Source: DASSUW01 sp963835525 (GTDB lineage Bacteria; Actinomycetota; Thermoleophilia; Solirubrobacterales; Solirubrobacteraceae). From it: DNA of 64,000 nt. The stretch spans positions 620,001 through 684,000 of the forward strand of contig CAWIFM010000003.1 in assembly GCA_963835525.1 (NCBI GenBank). Direction: 5' to 3'. Numbering within the stretch: the stretch's first letter is position 1; each line of letters begins with the position of its first letter. A program made the translations under genes and the position numbers. Under the pieces are notes generated by a model, which worked only from the letters and a program-made list of their open reading frames with translations, was not told the origin of the DNA and did not search any database. Below, one piece after another: positions 25,531-35,785 of this stretch.

Positions 25531-25553
25531 CCGGATCGCTTGTCGATCCGGCC
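25531..25553. promoter_or_regulatory. Perfect hairpin upstream of cspA
   Basis: GCCGGATCG (25531-25539) and CGATCCGGC (25545-25553) pair perfectly over a five-base loop. The gap between divergent genes cspA and the UPF0104-type gene is 201 bases. The hairpin could fold in the cspA leader or be a protein site; neither promoter is clear enough to decide. Confidence 0.5.
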
Positions 25554-25645
25554 GTATTCGAGAGCCATAGTAGTGGGTGGCGCGTTTCCGGGTACGCTCC
25601 ATCCGACGGGGAGCCCCTCCGCCAGACGACGTCAGGAGTCGGGGA

Positions 25646-26632
25646 GTGCTGCGTACGCAGCGGCGGAGCGCGCTGATCACGGTCACCGGAGCACTCGCGG
25701 TGACCGGAGTGCTGGTCTACGTCCTCGCCGATCGCAGGGACGAGTTCGGCACGGCGCTCGGCGCCGCCCCGGTCTGGATCCTGGTCACCGCCACCGCGCT
25801 GCAACTGCTGGCGCTCGTCTCGCGTACGGAGGCGTGGCGCATCTGCGTCGTCGCGGCGGGCGGCACCGTCGGCCGGCGCCGCCTGTTCCGCGCGGCGAGC
25901 CTGGGCTACCTGGGCAGCCAGCTCAACAGCTCGGTCGGCACGGCGACACGGATCGCCGCCCTGCGCCGCGCCGCGCCGGACGAGACCCCGCGCGTGCCGG
26001 CGCTGGTCGCGGCCGAGGTCCCGATCCTCGCCATCGAGGCGGCGCTCGCGGCGCTGACCTCGTTCACCCTCGTGGGTCCGCTGGGGCTGCCGTGGTGGCT
26101 GCCGCTCGTCCTCCTGGCGGCGGCGCTGCTGATGCTCGCCGGTCTGCGGAAGGCGGCGAGCCGCTGGCGCGCGGGGTTCTGCAGCGGCCTCGCGGTGCTG
26201 AGGAACCTGCGCGGGCGGAACGCCGTCGTCGGGCTCGTCCTCGTGGCGGTCGGGTCGCAGATCGGGCGCAACTGGCTCATGCTCGAGGCCGTCGGCGTGG
26301 ACGCCTCGGTGTTCGACGCGATCGCGGTGCTGATCGCGATGGTCATCCTCAGCCAGCTCCCGGTCGGCCCGAGCGTCGGCGCCGCGGCCGTCGTCCTCAT
26401 CCTGGGCGCCGGGGGCGTGGCGCTCACCGCGGCCGCCGGCGTCCTGCTCACCGCGACCGGCACCGCCGGAGCGCTCGTCTACGCGAGCTGGGCCGGGATC
26501 GATCGCCTGTGGTCAGGTCTCGTCACCGAGCAGCGGCTGCCAGTGGTCGGCCGTGAGCCGGGCGCCGTCGGTGGTCTCGCAGAACTCGGTCAGCACGGCC
26601 GCGAAGCGGTCGGGGTCGGCGTCGTGCGGTAG
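25646..26632 (+). CDS. Lysylphosphatidylglycerol synthase TM / UPF0104 family membrane protein
   Basis: A 328-residue multi-pass protein. About eight hydrophobic segments are visible, with SLGYLGSQLNSSVGTATRIA in the middle, equivalent to the conserved P/NxxxGxxxR region of this flippase-like family. The C-terminal half has LSQLPVGPSVGAAAVVLILG. GTG 25646 is chosen because AGGAG stands just upstream; an earlier GTG at 25577 is possible. The last ~120 bases read antisense to the 3' end of the next gene, so the final forty residues look non-membrane and may be an extension by loss of a stop. Homologues move or modify lipids; the substrate is unknown. Confidence 0.7.
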   Translation: MLRTQRRSALITVTGALAVTGVLVYVLADRRDEFGTALGAAPVWILVTATALQLLALVSRTEAWRICVVAAGGTVGRRRLFRAASLGYLGSQLNSSVGTATRIAALRRAAPDETPRVPALVAAEVPILAIEAALAALTSFTLVGPLGLPWWLPLVLLAAALLMLAGLRKAASRWRAGFCSGLAVLRNLRGRNAVVGLVLVAVGSQIGRNWLMLEAVGVDASVFDAIAVLIAMVILSQLPVGPSVGAAAVVLILGAGGVALTAAAGVLLTATGTAGALVYASWAGIDRLWSGLVTEQRLPVVGREPGAVGGLAELGQHGREAVGVGVVR

Positions 26633-27409
26633 GTGGCCCGCGCCGGGGAAGACCTCGAAGCGGCTGCCCGGCATCGCCTCGTGCGCCGCGGCGCCGTGCG
26701 AGGCCGGGATGATCGAGTCCTTCTCGCCCCAGACGATCAGGCTCGGGATCAGCGAGGCCAGGGCGAGGCGATCGTGGGCGCTCACCCTCTGGCCGCCCGG
26801 CTCGATGACCGCGCGGACGGTGTGCAGGAACGCCTGCCGCGAGCCCGCGTTGTCGAGCGCCGTGAAGCCCTGGGCGAGCACCTCTACATCGCCGCCCGGC
26901 GCCAGCCGCACGCGGCGCAGGAGCCCACCGAGCTGGCGGCCGGCGCCGACCAGCCGCGACGAGGTCAGAAACGGCAGGACGTAGTCGGCGCCCGGGAGCG
27001 CGGCCGCCCGCAGCAGCAGGTGCACCTCGCGCCCGAGGCCGCCGCTGGACACGAGCACGAGGCGCTCGCAGCGCTCGGGGAACTGGTACGCGAACTGCAT
27101 CGCGATCCCGCCGCCCAGCGAGTGCCCGACCACGGTCACGTGCTCGATGCCGAGCGCGGTCAGCAGGTCGCGCACCGCGGTGGCGTGCGCGCCCAGCGAG
27201 TAGTCGCCGCGCGGCGTCGCAGACTCCCCGTGGCCGAGCAGGTCGGGGGCGATCAGCGTGAACCGCTCACTCAGCGCCGGCGCCACCCGCTCCCAGGTCT
27301 GGGACGAGTTGGCGATGCCGTGCAGGAGCAGCAGCACAGGGCCGCTGCCGGCGGTCCGGTACGTCACCGCATGCCCGTGCAGCGTCAGCTCGTGCGGGGT
27401 CAGCGTCAA
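26513..27409 (-). CDS. Alpha/beta fold hydrolase
   Basis: A 298-residue serine hydrolase. LLLHGIANSSQTWE forms the oxyanion loop, GHSLGGG holds Ser97, VWGEKDSIIP the acid and PGAGHLPHDAD the His. The spacing and helical cap (residues ~130-200) resemble epoxide hydrolase or haloperoxidase-type enzymes. The start is TTG 27409, sharing ATTGA with the regulator's stop, so translation is coupled to the wHTH gene upstream. The 3' end overlaps the convergent membrane-protein gene by 120 bases. The substrate is unknown; the regulator may sense it. Confidence 0.86.
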   Translation of the reverse strand: MTLTPHELTLHGHAVTYRTAGSGPVLLLLHGIANSSQTWERVAPALSERFTLIAPDLLGHGESATPRGDYSLGAHATAVRDLLTALGIEHVTVVGHSLGGGIAMQFAYQFPERCERLVLVSSGGLGREVHLLLRAAALPGADYVLPFLTSSRLVGAGRQLGGLLRRVRLAPGGDVEVLAQGFTALDNAGSRQAFLHTVRAVIEPGGQRVSAHDRLALASLIPSLIVWGEKDSIIPASHGAAAHEAMPGSRFEVFPGAGHLPHDADPDRFAAVLTEFCETTDGARLTADHWQPLLGDET

Positions 27410-27699
27410 TGCACAGCGCTCGGCATGAGGACGGCGAGCAGGTCGCCGACCCGCCGATCGCGGGCGAGCGCGTCCGGCAGCGGCAGCTCGGACCGGACCG
27501 TGTAGTAGTTGCGGCGGCCGACGCGGCGGCGCGACACGTAGCCGGCCTCGGCGAGCTCGCCGACGATGCGGTGGGCGGCGCGTTCGGTGATCCCCACGGT
27601 CTCCCCGATCTCGCGCAGCCGGATGCCGGGATCGTCGGCGATGCAGATCAGCACCCGGGCATGGTTGGTGAGAAACGACCATCTCGCCGGCGTGGCCAT
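27406..27699 (-). CDS. Winged helix-turn-helix transcriptional regulator
   Basis: A 97-residue DNA-binding protein of the MarR/ArsR-like group. Helix 1 is FLTNHARVLICIADDP, the recognition region LREIGETVGITERAAHRIVG, and the wing GYVSRRRVGRRNYYTVR. No metal-binding Cys or ligand domain is present, so it looks like a minimal repressor. ATG 27699 lies next to an AT-rich stretch (27700-27745), the only such patch nearby, probably holding the divergent promoters. It is overlapped by the hydrolase start, so it likely controls the hydrolase. Confidence 0.82.
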   Translation of the reverse strand: MATPARWSFLTNHARVLICIADDPGIRLREIGETVGITERAAHRIVGELAEAGYVSRRRVGRRNYYTVRSELPLPDALARDRRVGDLLAVLMPSAVH

Positions 27700-27738
27700 T
27701 GCAATACATGATACGAATTTCTAGATTTCCCGGTCGGA

Positions 27739-27744
27739 TATAGT
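27739..27744 (+). promoter_or_regulatory. -10 hexamer of the small basic protein gene
   Basis: TATAGT, five of six to consensus, in the AT-rich gap. Start would be about 27751, which rules out the in-frame GTG at 27746 and leaves ATG 27779 with its GAGGTG Shine-Dalgarno. No good -35 is visible. Confidence 0.4.
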
Positions 27745-27778
27745 CGTGGCCACGGATCCCTGGCACACGAGGTGCGCG

Positions 27779-27991
27779 ATGAGCGGTACCAGCAAGAGCA
27801 AGCGACCGGAAGAGCCTCCGAAGCGCGGCGAGGCTGCCTGGCGCGCGCACCGGGAAGCGATCGCGAGCCGCAACGAGCTGGCCAGCCGTCGCGCGCGTGA
27901 GCGGCGCCAGGAGAAGTACGACCAGCTGTCGGCACGACAGCGCGCGGACGAGAAGCGCGAACGCGCAGAGCTCGCCAAGCGCAAGCCGTAG
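27779..27991 (+). CDS. Small highly charged protein, function unknown
   Basis: A 70-residue, very basic and hydrophilic protein, almost all Arg, Lys, Glu and Ala (REAIASRNELASRRARERRQ, then EKYDQLSARQRADEKRERAE). It is predicted to be a single long amphipathic helix. No Cys or hydrophobic core, so it may bind nucleic acid or the ribosome. ATG 27779 has GAGGTG seven bases upstream. Another tiny basic gene follows 33 bases later. I do not recognise a named family. Confidence 0.6.
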   Translation: MSGTSKSKRPEEPPKRGEAAWRAHREAIASRNELASRRARERRQEKYDQLSARQRADEKRERAELAKRKP

Positions 27992-28024
27992 CGACAGCCC
28001 CACACGACGAAACGGACCGGATTT

Positions 28025-28201
28025 ATGGCTTCAGGCGCGAAGCGCAAGACCACGATGGCCAAGCTCAACCGCGAGCGGGCGCTCCATGAGCGCCGTCTCG
28101 AGAAGCAGGCAAAGAAGGAAGCGCGGAAGCGGCTCGCCGCCGAGGGCCCGCAGGCCCCGGCTGACGCGAACGCGGCCGAGTCGCCCGCCCAGGCTGACTG
28201 A
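28025..28201 (+). CDS. Small basic protein, function unknown
   Basis: A 58-residue protein: MASGAKRKTTMAKLNRERAL, then HERRLEKQAKKEARKRLAAE and an Ala/Pro-rich acidic tail. The first forty residues should be one basic helix like that of the gene before it. No strong Shine-Dalgarno is present. It ends 47 bases before furA. Coding support is the codon bias (G/C in nearly all third positions) and the similar neighbour. Function unknown; RNA or ribosome contact is a guess. Confidence 0.55.
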   Translation: MASGAKRKTTMAKLNRERALHERRLEKQAKKEARKRLAAEGPQAPADANAAESPAQAD

Positions 28202-28213
28202 CCTCCGCACGTA

Positions 28214-28232
28214 ATCTGGATCCGTTCCAGAT
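28214..28232 (+). promoter_or_regulatory. Probable FurA operator
   Basis: ATCTGGA (28214-28220) and TCCAGAT (28226-28232) are perfect inverted arms around five bases. It covers the -35 to spacer region of the furA promoter, matching the position where mycobacterial FurA represses its own gene. It is not the AT-rich classic Fur box. Confidence 0.55.
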
Positions 28233-28235
28233 CTG

Positions 28236-28241
28236 TAGACT
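28236..28241 (+). promoter_or_regulatory. -10 hexamer of furA
   Basis: TAGACT ends eight bases before ATG 28249, so the furA-katG transcript should begin at or next to the start codon. No Shine-Dalgarno is present, consistent with a leaderless mRNA. Confidence 0.5.
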
Positions 28242-28248
28242 GCGCGCG

Positions 28249-28675
28249 ATGCCGGTCTCGGCCGAACTCGAGCGCATGCTGCGCGGGGCGTCACTACGCG
28301 TCACGCGACCCCGCGTGGCGGTGCTGGGGGCGGTGCACGAACATCCGCACGCCGACACGCTCTCGCTTGTCGGCGCCGTGCGCGACCAGCTCGGCGAGGT
28401 GTCCCAGCAGGCCGTCTACGACGTGCTGGCCGCGCTGACCGACGCGGGACTGGTGCGGCGCATCCACCCGCCGGGCTCGGTGGCGCGCTACGAGTCGCGG
28501 GTCGGCGACAACCACCACCACGTCGTGTGCCGGTCGTGCGGTGTCATCGCCGACGTCGACTGCGCGGTGGGCACCGCGCCCTGCCTGACCGCTTCCGACG
28601 ACCACGGCTTCGCGATCGACGAGGCCGAGGTCATCTACTGGGGTCTTTGTCTTGACTGTTCCCGAGGGGGTTCCG

Positions 28676-28686
<11 letters not shown>
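28249..28686 (+). CDS. furA: Fur-family peroxide-responsive regulator FurA
   Basis: A 145-residue metal-dependent repressor. The winged helix has RVTRPRVAVLGAVHEHPHAD and VSQQAVYDVLAALTDAGLVR. The metal and dimer domain shows NHHHVVCRSCGVIADVDC, with the HHxH metal ligands and CxxC, and a second CxxC in LCLDCSRG. It overlaps katG by 11 bases (28676-28686), the classical furA-katG operon of actinobacteria, in which oxidised FurA releases the operator and lets KatG be made. The palindrome at 28214-28232 is the likely operator. Confidence 0.94.
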
Positions 28687-30879
<2,193 letters not shown>

Positions 30880-30883
<4 letters not shown>

Positions 30884-31548
30884 GCCCGCTCGGCGACCAG
30901 CGCGAGCTTCCGGACGCGTCCCGCGTCCAGCCACTCGACCCACAGGCGGTGGGCGGCGACCAGGCCGTCCACCGCCTGAGCGGCGTAGGCGTCCGCCAGC
31001 GCGTTCGCAGTCGCGCGGTGCGTGCGGCTGTGGTCCTCGAGCCACGTGACGGCGAGCCCGGCGCGCTCGAGGGACGCGGTCATCTCGTCGAGCGGGGTGA
31101 GCCAGACCGTCTCGCTGTTGGGCATCACCGCCCGCTCGGCCGCCGTGAGCGGCGCTCCCTCCTCGAGCGTGAAGGCGAAGCGCCCGCCGGGCCGGAGCGC
31201 CGCGGCGACCTCGCGCGCCAGGGCGTCCTTGTCCTCGAACGCGAGCATCGTCTCGAGCAGGAGCACGACGTCGAACGGGCCGGCCGGGAGCGGCGGGACG
31301 TGTGCGACCGCGAAGCGGCAGGGCAGGTCGCGCGAGCGCTCGCGGGCGAGAGCGATGGCGCTCGCGCTGGCGTCCACGCCGAGATAGGCACAGCCGAGCT
31401 CGCGCGTGAGCAGGCGCCCGGGCCCGGCGATGCCGCAGCAGGCGTCGAGCACCGTGACCCCGGGCCCGATGCCGGCCCGCACCGCGAGGTCGCGGATCTC
31501 GCCGGCGGTCATGAAGCCCTCGCCGGGGGCGACTGCCAGCTGGCTCAT
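30880..31548 (-). CDS. Class I SAM-dependent methyltransferase
   Basis: A 222-residue Rossmann methyltransferase. Motif I is VLDACCGIAGPGRLLTRELG, the acidic residue after strand 2 is in YLGVDASASAIALARERS, and motif IV is FDVVLLLETMLAFEDKDAL. The last gene of the eight-gene operon; its ATG overlaps the fusion gene's stop by four bases (ATGA). Its target is unknown. The position suggests a late tailoring step on whatever the operon makes. Confidence 0.88.
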
Positions 31549-33611
31549 GGCGGGCCGAAGGCGGTGAGGAAGCGGTCGCGGAACGAGGCCATCGGCCAGA
31601 CCGGAGCGTCGGGGCTCGGGAGCACGCCGTCCTGCCAGTCCCAGCCGGCGATCCGGTCCAGCACCTCCGGGTCGCGGGCGATGACCGAGATCGGCACGTC
31701 GTGGTCCGCGCCCTGGCCGGTCACGACCGTGGCGGGCTGATGGTCGCCGAGGACGACGAGCACCATGTCGTCGTCGCCGTAGCGCTGCACGAACGAGAAC
31801 AGCGCGCTCAGCGAGTACTCGATCGAGCGCCCGTACGCGGCGCGGACACCCTGCGTCGGCTTCTCCGCCGGGACGCGGTGGAAGACCGACCCGTCGCCGA
31901 CCTCGTCCCAGGCGATCAGGCGCGGGATGCTCGTCCACGGGGCGTGGCTCGAGATCAGGTCCACCTCGGCGAACAGCGGCGGCCGGTGCCGGGGAGCGAG
32001 CTCGCGCCGCTGGAGGGCGAGGAAGGTGTACTGGTCGGGCATCGGCGGCAGGCCGAAGTCCGGGCCGCGGTAGCCAAGGTTGCGGCGGTCGTAGATGTGG
32101 TCGTAGCCGTAGAAGCTGCGGCCCTCGGGCCACGCCCGATGGTTCGCGGGCATGACGCCGACGGCTCGCCAGCCGGCGCGCTTGAACGCTCGCGTGAGCG
32201 TGACGCGCTCCGCCTTGACGAGCTGGTCGTAGCGCCGCTGGCCGTCGACCTTGATCCCTGCCTGCAGGGTGGAGTGCGCCAGCCAGCTGAGGCCGCCGAA
32301 CGTGGGCGAGGTGAGGAACGCGCTGCGTGAGGAGAAGCCGGCGGCGCGCAGCTGCGCGGTTCCCTGGTCGAGGACGGCGTCGATGCGGGGGTCCTCGAGG
32401 GCGACCGTCCCGTAGCTCTCGACGAACACGAGCAGGACGTCCTTGCCCCGCAGCCCGGTCAGCAGCCGGCGGCCGGGGGTGTCGCGGAAGCGGTCCTGGG
32501 CGATCAGGCGGGCGAGCTCCTCGCGATCCGCCAGCCCCGCCCGCACCGCCCGCACCTCGTCGACGGCCAGGGCGGCCGCGCTCGAGGAGGCGACCGGCGC
32601 GCCGGCGACGCGCAGGGCCACCCAGACCACGCCGAGCACCGCCATCGCACGGAGCGCCCAGCCGCGGTGGCCGGCCGCGACGCGCGTCACCCGCAGCAGC
32701 GCCAGGACCGGGACGGCGAGCAACGCGACGACGAGCACAGCTGCGACGGCGACGACGAGGTCCGCGCTTCCGCCGATCGCGTCGCGCAGCGTCTCGATGC
32801 CGATCCCCAGGTAGCTCGAGTCGTCGACCGGCTTGAACGGCCGGTCGAACGCGGTGAAGAACCCGATGTCGAGGACCTTCACGAGCACGAGCACGCTCAG
32901 CACCGCTCCCGCGGCCACGGCCAGCACGCGGCGCGGGGCGGCGGGCAGCAGGGCGGCGACGGCGACGACGACGAGGAGCTCGAGCGGGAGCCGCAGGAAC
33001 TCCCCGAGGGTGAGGCGGCCCGGGTGGTTCGGCGCGACGAGGGCTGCCCACACGAGCAGCAGCGCCAGGGCCGTGACCGCCACGGCGATGCTCCTGCGCT
33101 GAGGCCCGGGCCGGCGGCGGCGCCACAGCCACCACACGCACTCGCCCATCGAGGCCGCGAGCGCCGCGAGCGCGGCGGCCAGCAGCGCCTGGGTGAGCGG
33201 CCGGGGCAGGACTCCGGCGGCCGCGACCGTCAGGACCACCCCCTGCGTCGCCGCGACGACGACGCGCCACCTGCGCCGCGGCAGCGGTGCACGCATCCAC
33301 GGCAGGAGCCACTCGCCGGCGAGGAAGACGTAGCGCGCAGCCCCGATCGCGAGCACCCACCAGCCGTACGCGGGCGCCACGTAGACGCTGAGGGCGAGGA
33401 TGAGGAACGCGTCGACCTCGCCGTCGAAGCGCGCCCCGGCCGCGGTCACCTTCCCGGTGCGCCGCGCCACCCAGCCGTCGACGAGATCCAGCGCGAGCGC
33501 GGCGGAGGCGAGCGCGACGATCAGCGCCGCGTTGCTCGAGAGCACGGCGAGCGCGGCCACCCCGGCCGCGAGCGCGGCCCGGACGAGCGTCACCCAGGAC
33601 GCCGGGGTCAT
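31545..33611 (-). CDS. CDP-alcohol phosphatidyltransferase fused to a sulfatase/LTA-synthase-like domain
   Basis: A 688-residue fusion. The N-terminal ~190 residues form a CDP-alcohol phosphotransferase with the complete motif DG-x2-AR-x8-G-x3-D-x3-D (DLVDGWVARRTGKVTAAG, then ARFDGEVD), which joins a CDP-lipid head to an alcohol. Then come more membrane helices and, from about residue 385, an alkaline-phosphatase-superfamily domain: VLLVFVESYG, SPTFGGLSWLAHS around the nucleophile and VVLGDHQPATV for metal. This half resembles LtaS/phosphoglycerol transferases acting outside the cell. It overlaps both neighbours by four bases. The combination could make and decorate a head group. Confidence 0.85.
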   Translation of the reverse strand: MTPASWVTLVRAALAAGVAALAVLSSNAALIVALASAALALDLVDGWVARRTGKVTAAGARFDGEVDAFLILALSVYVAPAYGWWVLAIGAARYVFLAGEWLLPWMRAPLPRRRWRVVVAATQGVVLTVAAAGVLPRPLTQALLAAALAALAASMGECVWWLWRRRRPGPQRRSIAVAVTALALLLVWAALVAPNHPGRLTLGEFLRLPLELLVVVAVAALLPAAPRRVLAVAAGAVLSVLVLVKVLDIGFFTAFDRPFKPVDDSSYLGIGIETLRDAIGGSADLVVAVAAVLVVALLAVPVLALLRVTRVAAGHRGWALRAMAVLGVVWVALRVAGAPVASSSAAALAVDEVRAVRAGLADREELARLIAQDRFRDTPGRRLLTGLRGKDVLLVFVESYGTVALEDPRIDAVLDQGTAQLRAAGFSSRSAFLTSPTFGGLSWLAHSTLQAGIKVDGQRRYDQLVKAERVTLTRAFKRAGWRAVGVMPANHRAWPEGRSFYGYDHIYDRRNLGYRGPDFGLPPMPDQYTFLALQRRELAPRHRPPLFAEVDLISSHAPWTSIPRLIAWDEVGDGSVFHRVPAEKPTQGVRAAYGRSIEYSLSALFSFVQRYGDDDMVLVVLGDHQPATVVTGQGADHDVPISVIARDPEVLDRIAGWDWQDGVLPSPDAPVWPMASFRDRFLTAFGPP

Positions 33612-34297
33612 CCGTCCCGGAACCGCGGCGAGAGCGCGTAGCGCAGCAGCACCACGTCGCCGATCTGGCGCACCTCGGCGAGCTTCGCGCGGCGGTCGGC
33701 GTTCCACGGGAAGCGCCCGTCGGTGACGAAGCGCGGGGCGCTCGAGTCGCCGACGAAGAAGGGCGCGACGACGAGCTGCAGCTCGTCGGCGAGGTCGTCG
33801 GCCAGGAACTGGGTGTGCACGACGCCGCCGCCCTCGACCATGAGCCGGTCGACGCCGCGGTCGGCGAGGTCCTCGCTGAGCCGGCGCATCCGCACGCGCC
33901 GGCCGCCGTCCACGATCGTCGCCACCATCCCCAGACTCGCGCGCGCGTCGGGCACCCGCGGGCTCGACGTGTACACGAGCTTCTCGACCTCGCCCGTGGT
34001 GAAGAAGTTGGAGCCCGCGTCGAGGTCCCCGCGGCCGGTCACGGTGATCTTCATCGGTGACGCGGCGAGGCCGCGGGCCGTGCGCTCCTCGCGGCGCGCC
34101 TGCGAGCGCACGAGCAGCCGCGGGTTGTCGGTGCGGACCGTGACCGCGCCGACCATGATCGCGTCGCAGGAGGCGCGCACCTCGTCGACCCGGTCGAAGT
34201 CGGCCTCGTTGGACAGCGCCAGGCGCGGCTTGTGGTCGCCCAGGTAGCCGTCGAGCGAGACGCTGCAGCTCAGCAGGGTGTACGGGCGGTCAGGCAC
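33608..34297 (-). CDS. RibD C-terminal-type (pyrimidine) reductase
   Basis: A 229-residue member of the DHFR-like RibD-C family, NADPH-dependent reductases of pyrimidine or pterin ring intermediates. The fold shows CSVSLDGYLG, then CDAIMVGAVTVRTDNPRLL, VDRLMVEGGGVVHTQFLADD and the C-terminal ELQLVVAPFFVGDSSAPRF. The DNP triplet and EGGG loop are typical NADPH-binding elements. The start is GTG 34297, overlapping the preceding gene by eight bases. It stands without its usual deaminase domain. Within an operon with a PTPS-like gene it suggests pterin or pyrimidine chemistry. Confidence 0.88.
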   Translation of the reverse strand: MPDRPYTLLSCSVSLDGYLGDHKPRLALSNEADFDRVDEVRASCDAIMVGAVTVRTDNPRLLVRSQARREERTARGLAASPMKITVTGRGDLDAGSNFFTTGEVEKLVYTSSPRVPDARASLGMVATIVDGGRRVRMRRLSEDLADRGVDRLMVEGGGVVHTQFLADDLADELQLVVAPFFVGDSSAPRFVTDGRFPWNADRRAKLAEVRQIGDVVLLRYALSPRFRDG

Positions 34298-35072
34298 GGC
34301 GCGCGAGCACCAGGACGGCGGCGCCCGGAAGCGTCGCGACGAACACCATCACGCCGTAGACGACCGCGGTGGCGACGCCCACCGAGGCGCCCAGGCCGGC
34401 GGCGGCGAACGCCCACGCCGTCACGCCCTCGCGCGGTCCCCAGCCGCCGACGTTGGGGAGCGCGGCGCCCATGAGCACGAGCAGCGCGAGCGGCAGCATC
34501 TGCGACAGCGGCGCCGTCACCCCCGCGGTCCGTGCGGCGATCAGGAACGTGACCGCGTGGCCGGCGACCACCAGGGCCGACGCGAGCGCGACGGCGGGCC
34601 ACGCGCGCCCGGCGAGCAGCTCGCTCCGCCACACCAGCACGGCGCCGCCCGCGACGAGCGCGAGCGCGACGATCGGCACGGTCGTCCCGAGCGGCGACGG
34701 CAGCACGAGCAGCACGACGACGGTGAGGACGAGCTGCACGACCTGGCCGGCCGTGCGCTCCCACACCACCGCGCGCAGCCCGTGGCTGATCCCGCGGTGG
34801 ACGTCGCCCACCACGCCGCCGGGCAGCGTGACGTTGAGGAAGAGCGAGCGGTAGTACGAGGCGACGGCCGTGCGCAGCGGCAGGTCGTCCCCCAGGCCGC
34901 GGGCCACGACCTTCCAGCGCCAGGCGCAGCACACGGTCGTGAGCACCGCGAGGCCCGCTGCCGCCGCCAGCGCCCCGGCGTCGACCGCGCGCAGGCCGTC
35001 GAGGAACGGGCCCGTTCCCAGGTGCCAGACCAGGAAGCCGAGCGTGCCGGCGGCGAGAACGGCCTTCAGCAC
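34290..35072 (-). CDS. Flippase-like membrane protein (LPG synthase TM / UPF0104)
   Basis: A 260-residue membrane protein with about seven hydrophobic helices. FLNVTLPGGVVGDVHRGISH carries the conserved PGGVxGDxxR region of this family, often paired with glycosyltransferases and polyprenol-linked products. The start is GTG 35072, overlapping the methyltransferase stop by seven bases. In this operon it may move the product across the membrane; that is inference. Confidence 0.8.
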   Translation of the reverse strand: MLKAVLAAGTLGFLVWHLGTGPFLDGLRAVDAGALAAAAGLAVLTTVCCAWRWKVVARGLGDDLPLRTAVASYYRSLFLNVTLPGGVVGDVHRGISHGLRAVVWERTAGQVVQLVLTVVVLLVLPSPLGTTVPIVALALVAGGAVLVWRSELLAGRAWPAVALASALVVAGHAVTFLIAARTAGVTAPLSQMLPLALLVLMGAALPNVGGWGPREGVTAWAFAAAGLGASVGVATAVVYGVMVFVATLPGAAVLVLARRA

Positions 35073-35785
35073 GGCAGCACCAGCACGTCGGCGTGGTCGA
35101 CGGTGACGGCCAGCTCTCCGGCCATGCGCCGCTCACGATAGGCAGCCGCCTCGACCGCGAGCGCGGGCTCCTGCTCACAGGCGGCGGCGATCCAACCATC
35201 GAGCCATTCGGCGATCAGGCCGGCGTCGGCCGCGCCGAGGCGCCACGGGCTCGGCCGGACGATGGCCCGGCCGCGCAGCCGGTCGACGGCGTCCGGGCCG
35301 AGCAGGCCGTCACGGCGCTGGTGGTCGTTGAAGGCAGCGCCGATGCGCGCGTCGAGCGGGTCCGGCGGGTCAAGGGCGACGCGGCCGGTGACCGTCAGCG
35401 TCAGCAGCATCGGAAGCCCGGCGCAGGCGGCCAGCATCCGGTCCAGCTCGTCCGCGGTCAGCAGATCCAGCAGCGCTGAGGCGGTGATGAGGGTGGCGCC
35501 GGCGACATCGCGAGCCGTCAGGCGACCGATGTCGCACAGCCGTGTCTCGACCGTCTCCGCGGGGATGTCGACGAGCTCCAGCAGCGCCGGGTCGCGGTCG
35601 TGCACCACCCAGTGCTGTGGCCGCGGCAGCCGCGGCGCGAGCCAGCGGCCCATCGCGCCGCTGCCGCCGCCGAGGTCGTGGATCACGCGGTGGGGCCCCA
35701 GCCGCCCGGCGAGCTCGGCCGAGCGCGCCGCCGCGTCGGCCGGCTCGCGCAGGCTCAGCCACTGCGGGGTGACGGTCGCCGTCAT
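35066..35785 (-). CDS. Class I SAM-dependent methyltransferase
   Basis: A 239-residue protein. Motif I is VIHDLGGGSGAMGRWLAPRL, the strand-2 acid is in VVHDRDPALLELVDIP, and a later strand shows ATLITASALLDLLTADEL. The ATG overlaps the glycosyltransferase stop by four bases (ATGA), and the end overlaps the flippase-like gene. The substrate is unknown; the C-terminal third (IVRPSPWRLGAADAGLIAEW) looks like a substrate domain. It may methylate the sugar or core made by the operon. Confidence 0.82.
   Translation of the reverse strand: MTATVTPQWLSLREPADAAARSAELAGRLGPHRVIHDLGGGSGAMGRWLAPRLPRPQHWVVHDRDPALLELVDIPAETVETRLCDIGRLTARDVAGATLITASALLDLLTADELDRMLAACAGLPMLLTLTVTGRVALDPPDPLDARIGAAFNDHQRRDGLLGPDAVDRLRGRAIVRPSPWRLGAADAGLIAEWLDGWIAAACEQEPALAVEAAAYRERRMAGELAVTVDHADVLVLPC

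Noticed and set aside
27746..27991. Longer start (GTG 27746) for the small charged protein
   Set aside because: The TATAGT -10 at 27739-27744 would place the transcript start after it, and ATG 27779 has a proper Shine-Dalgarno.
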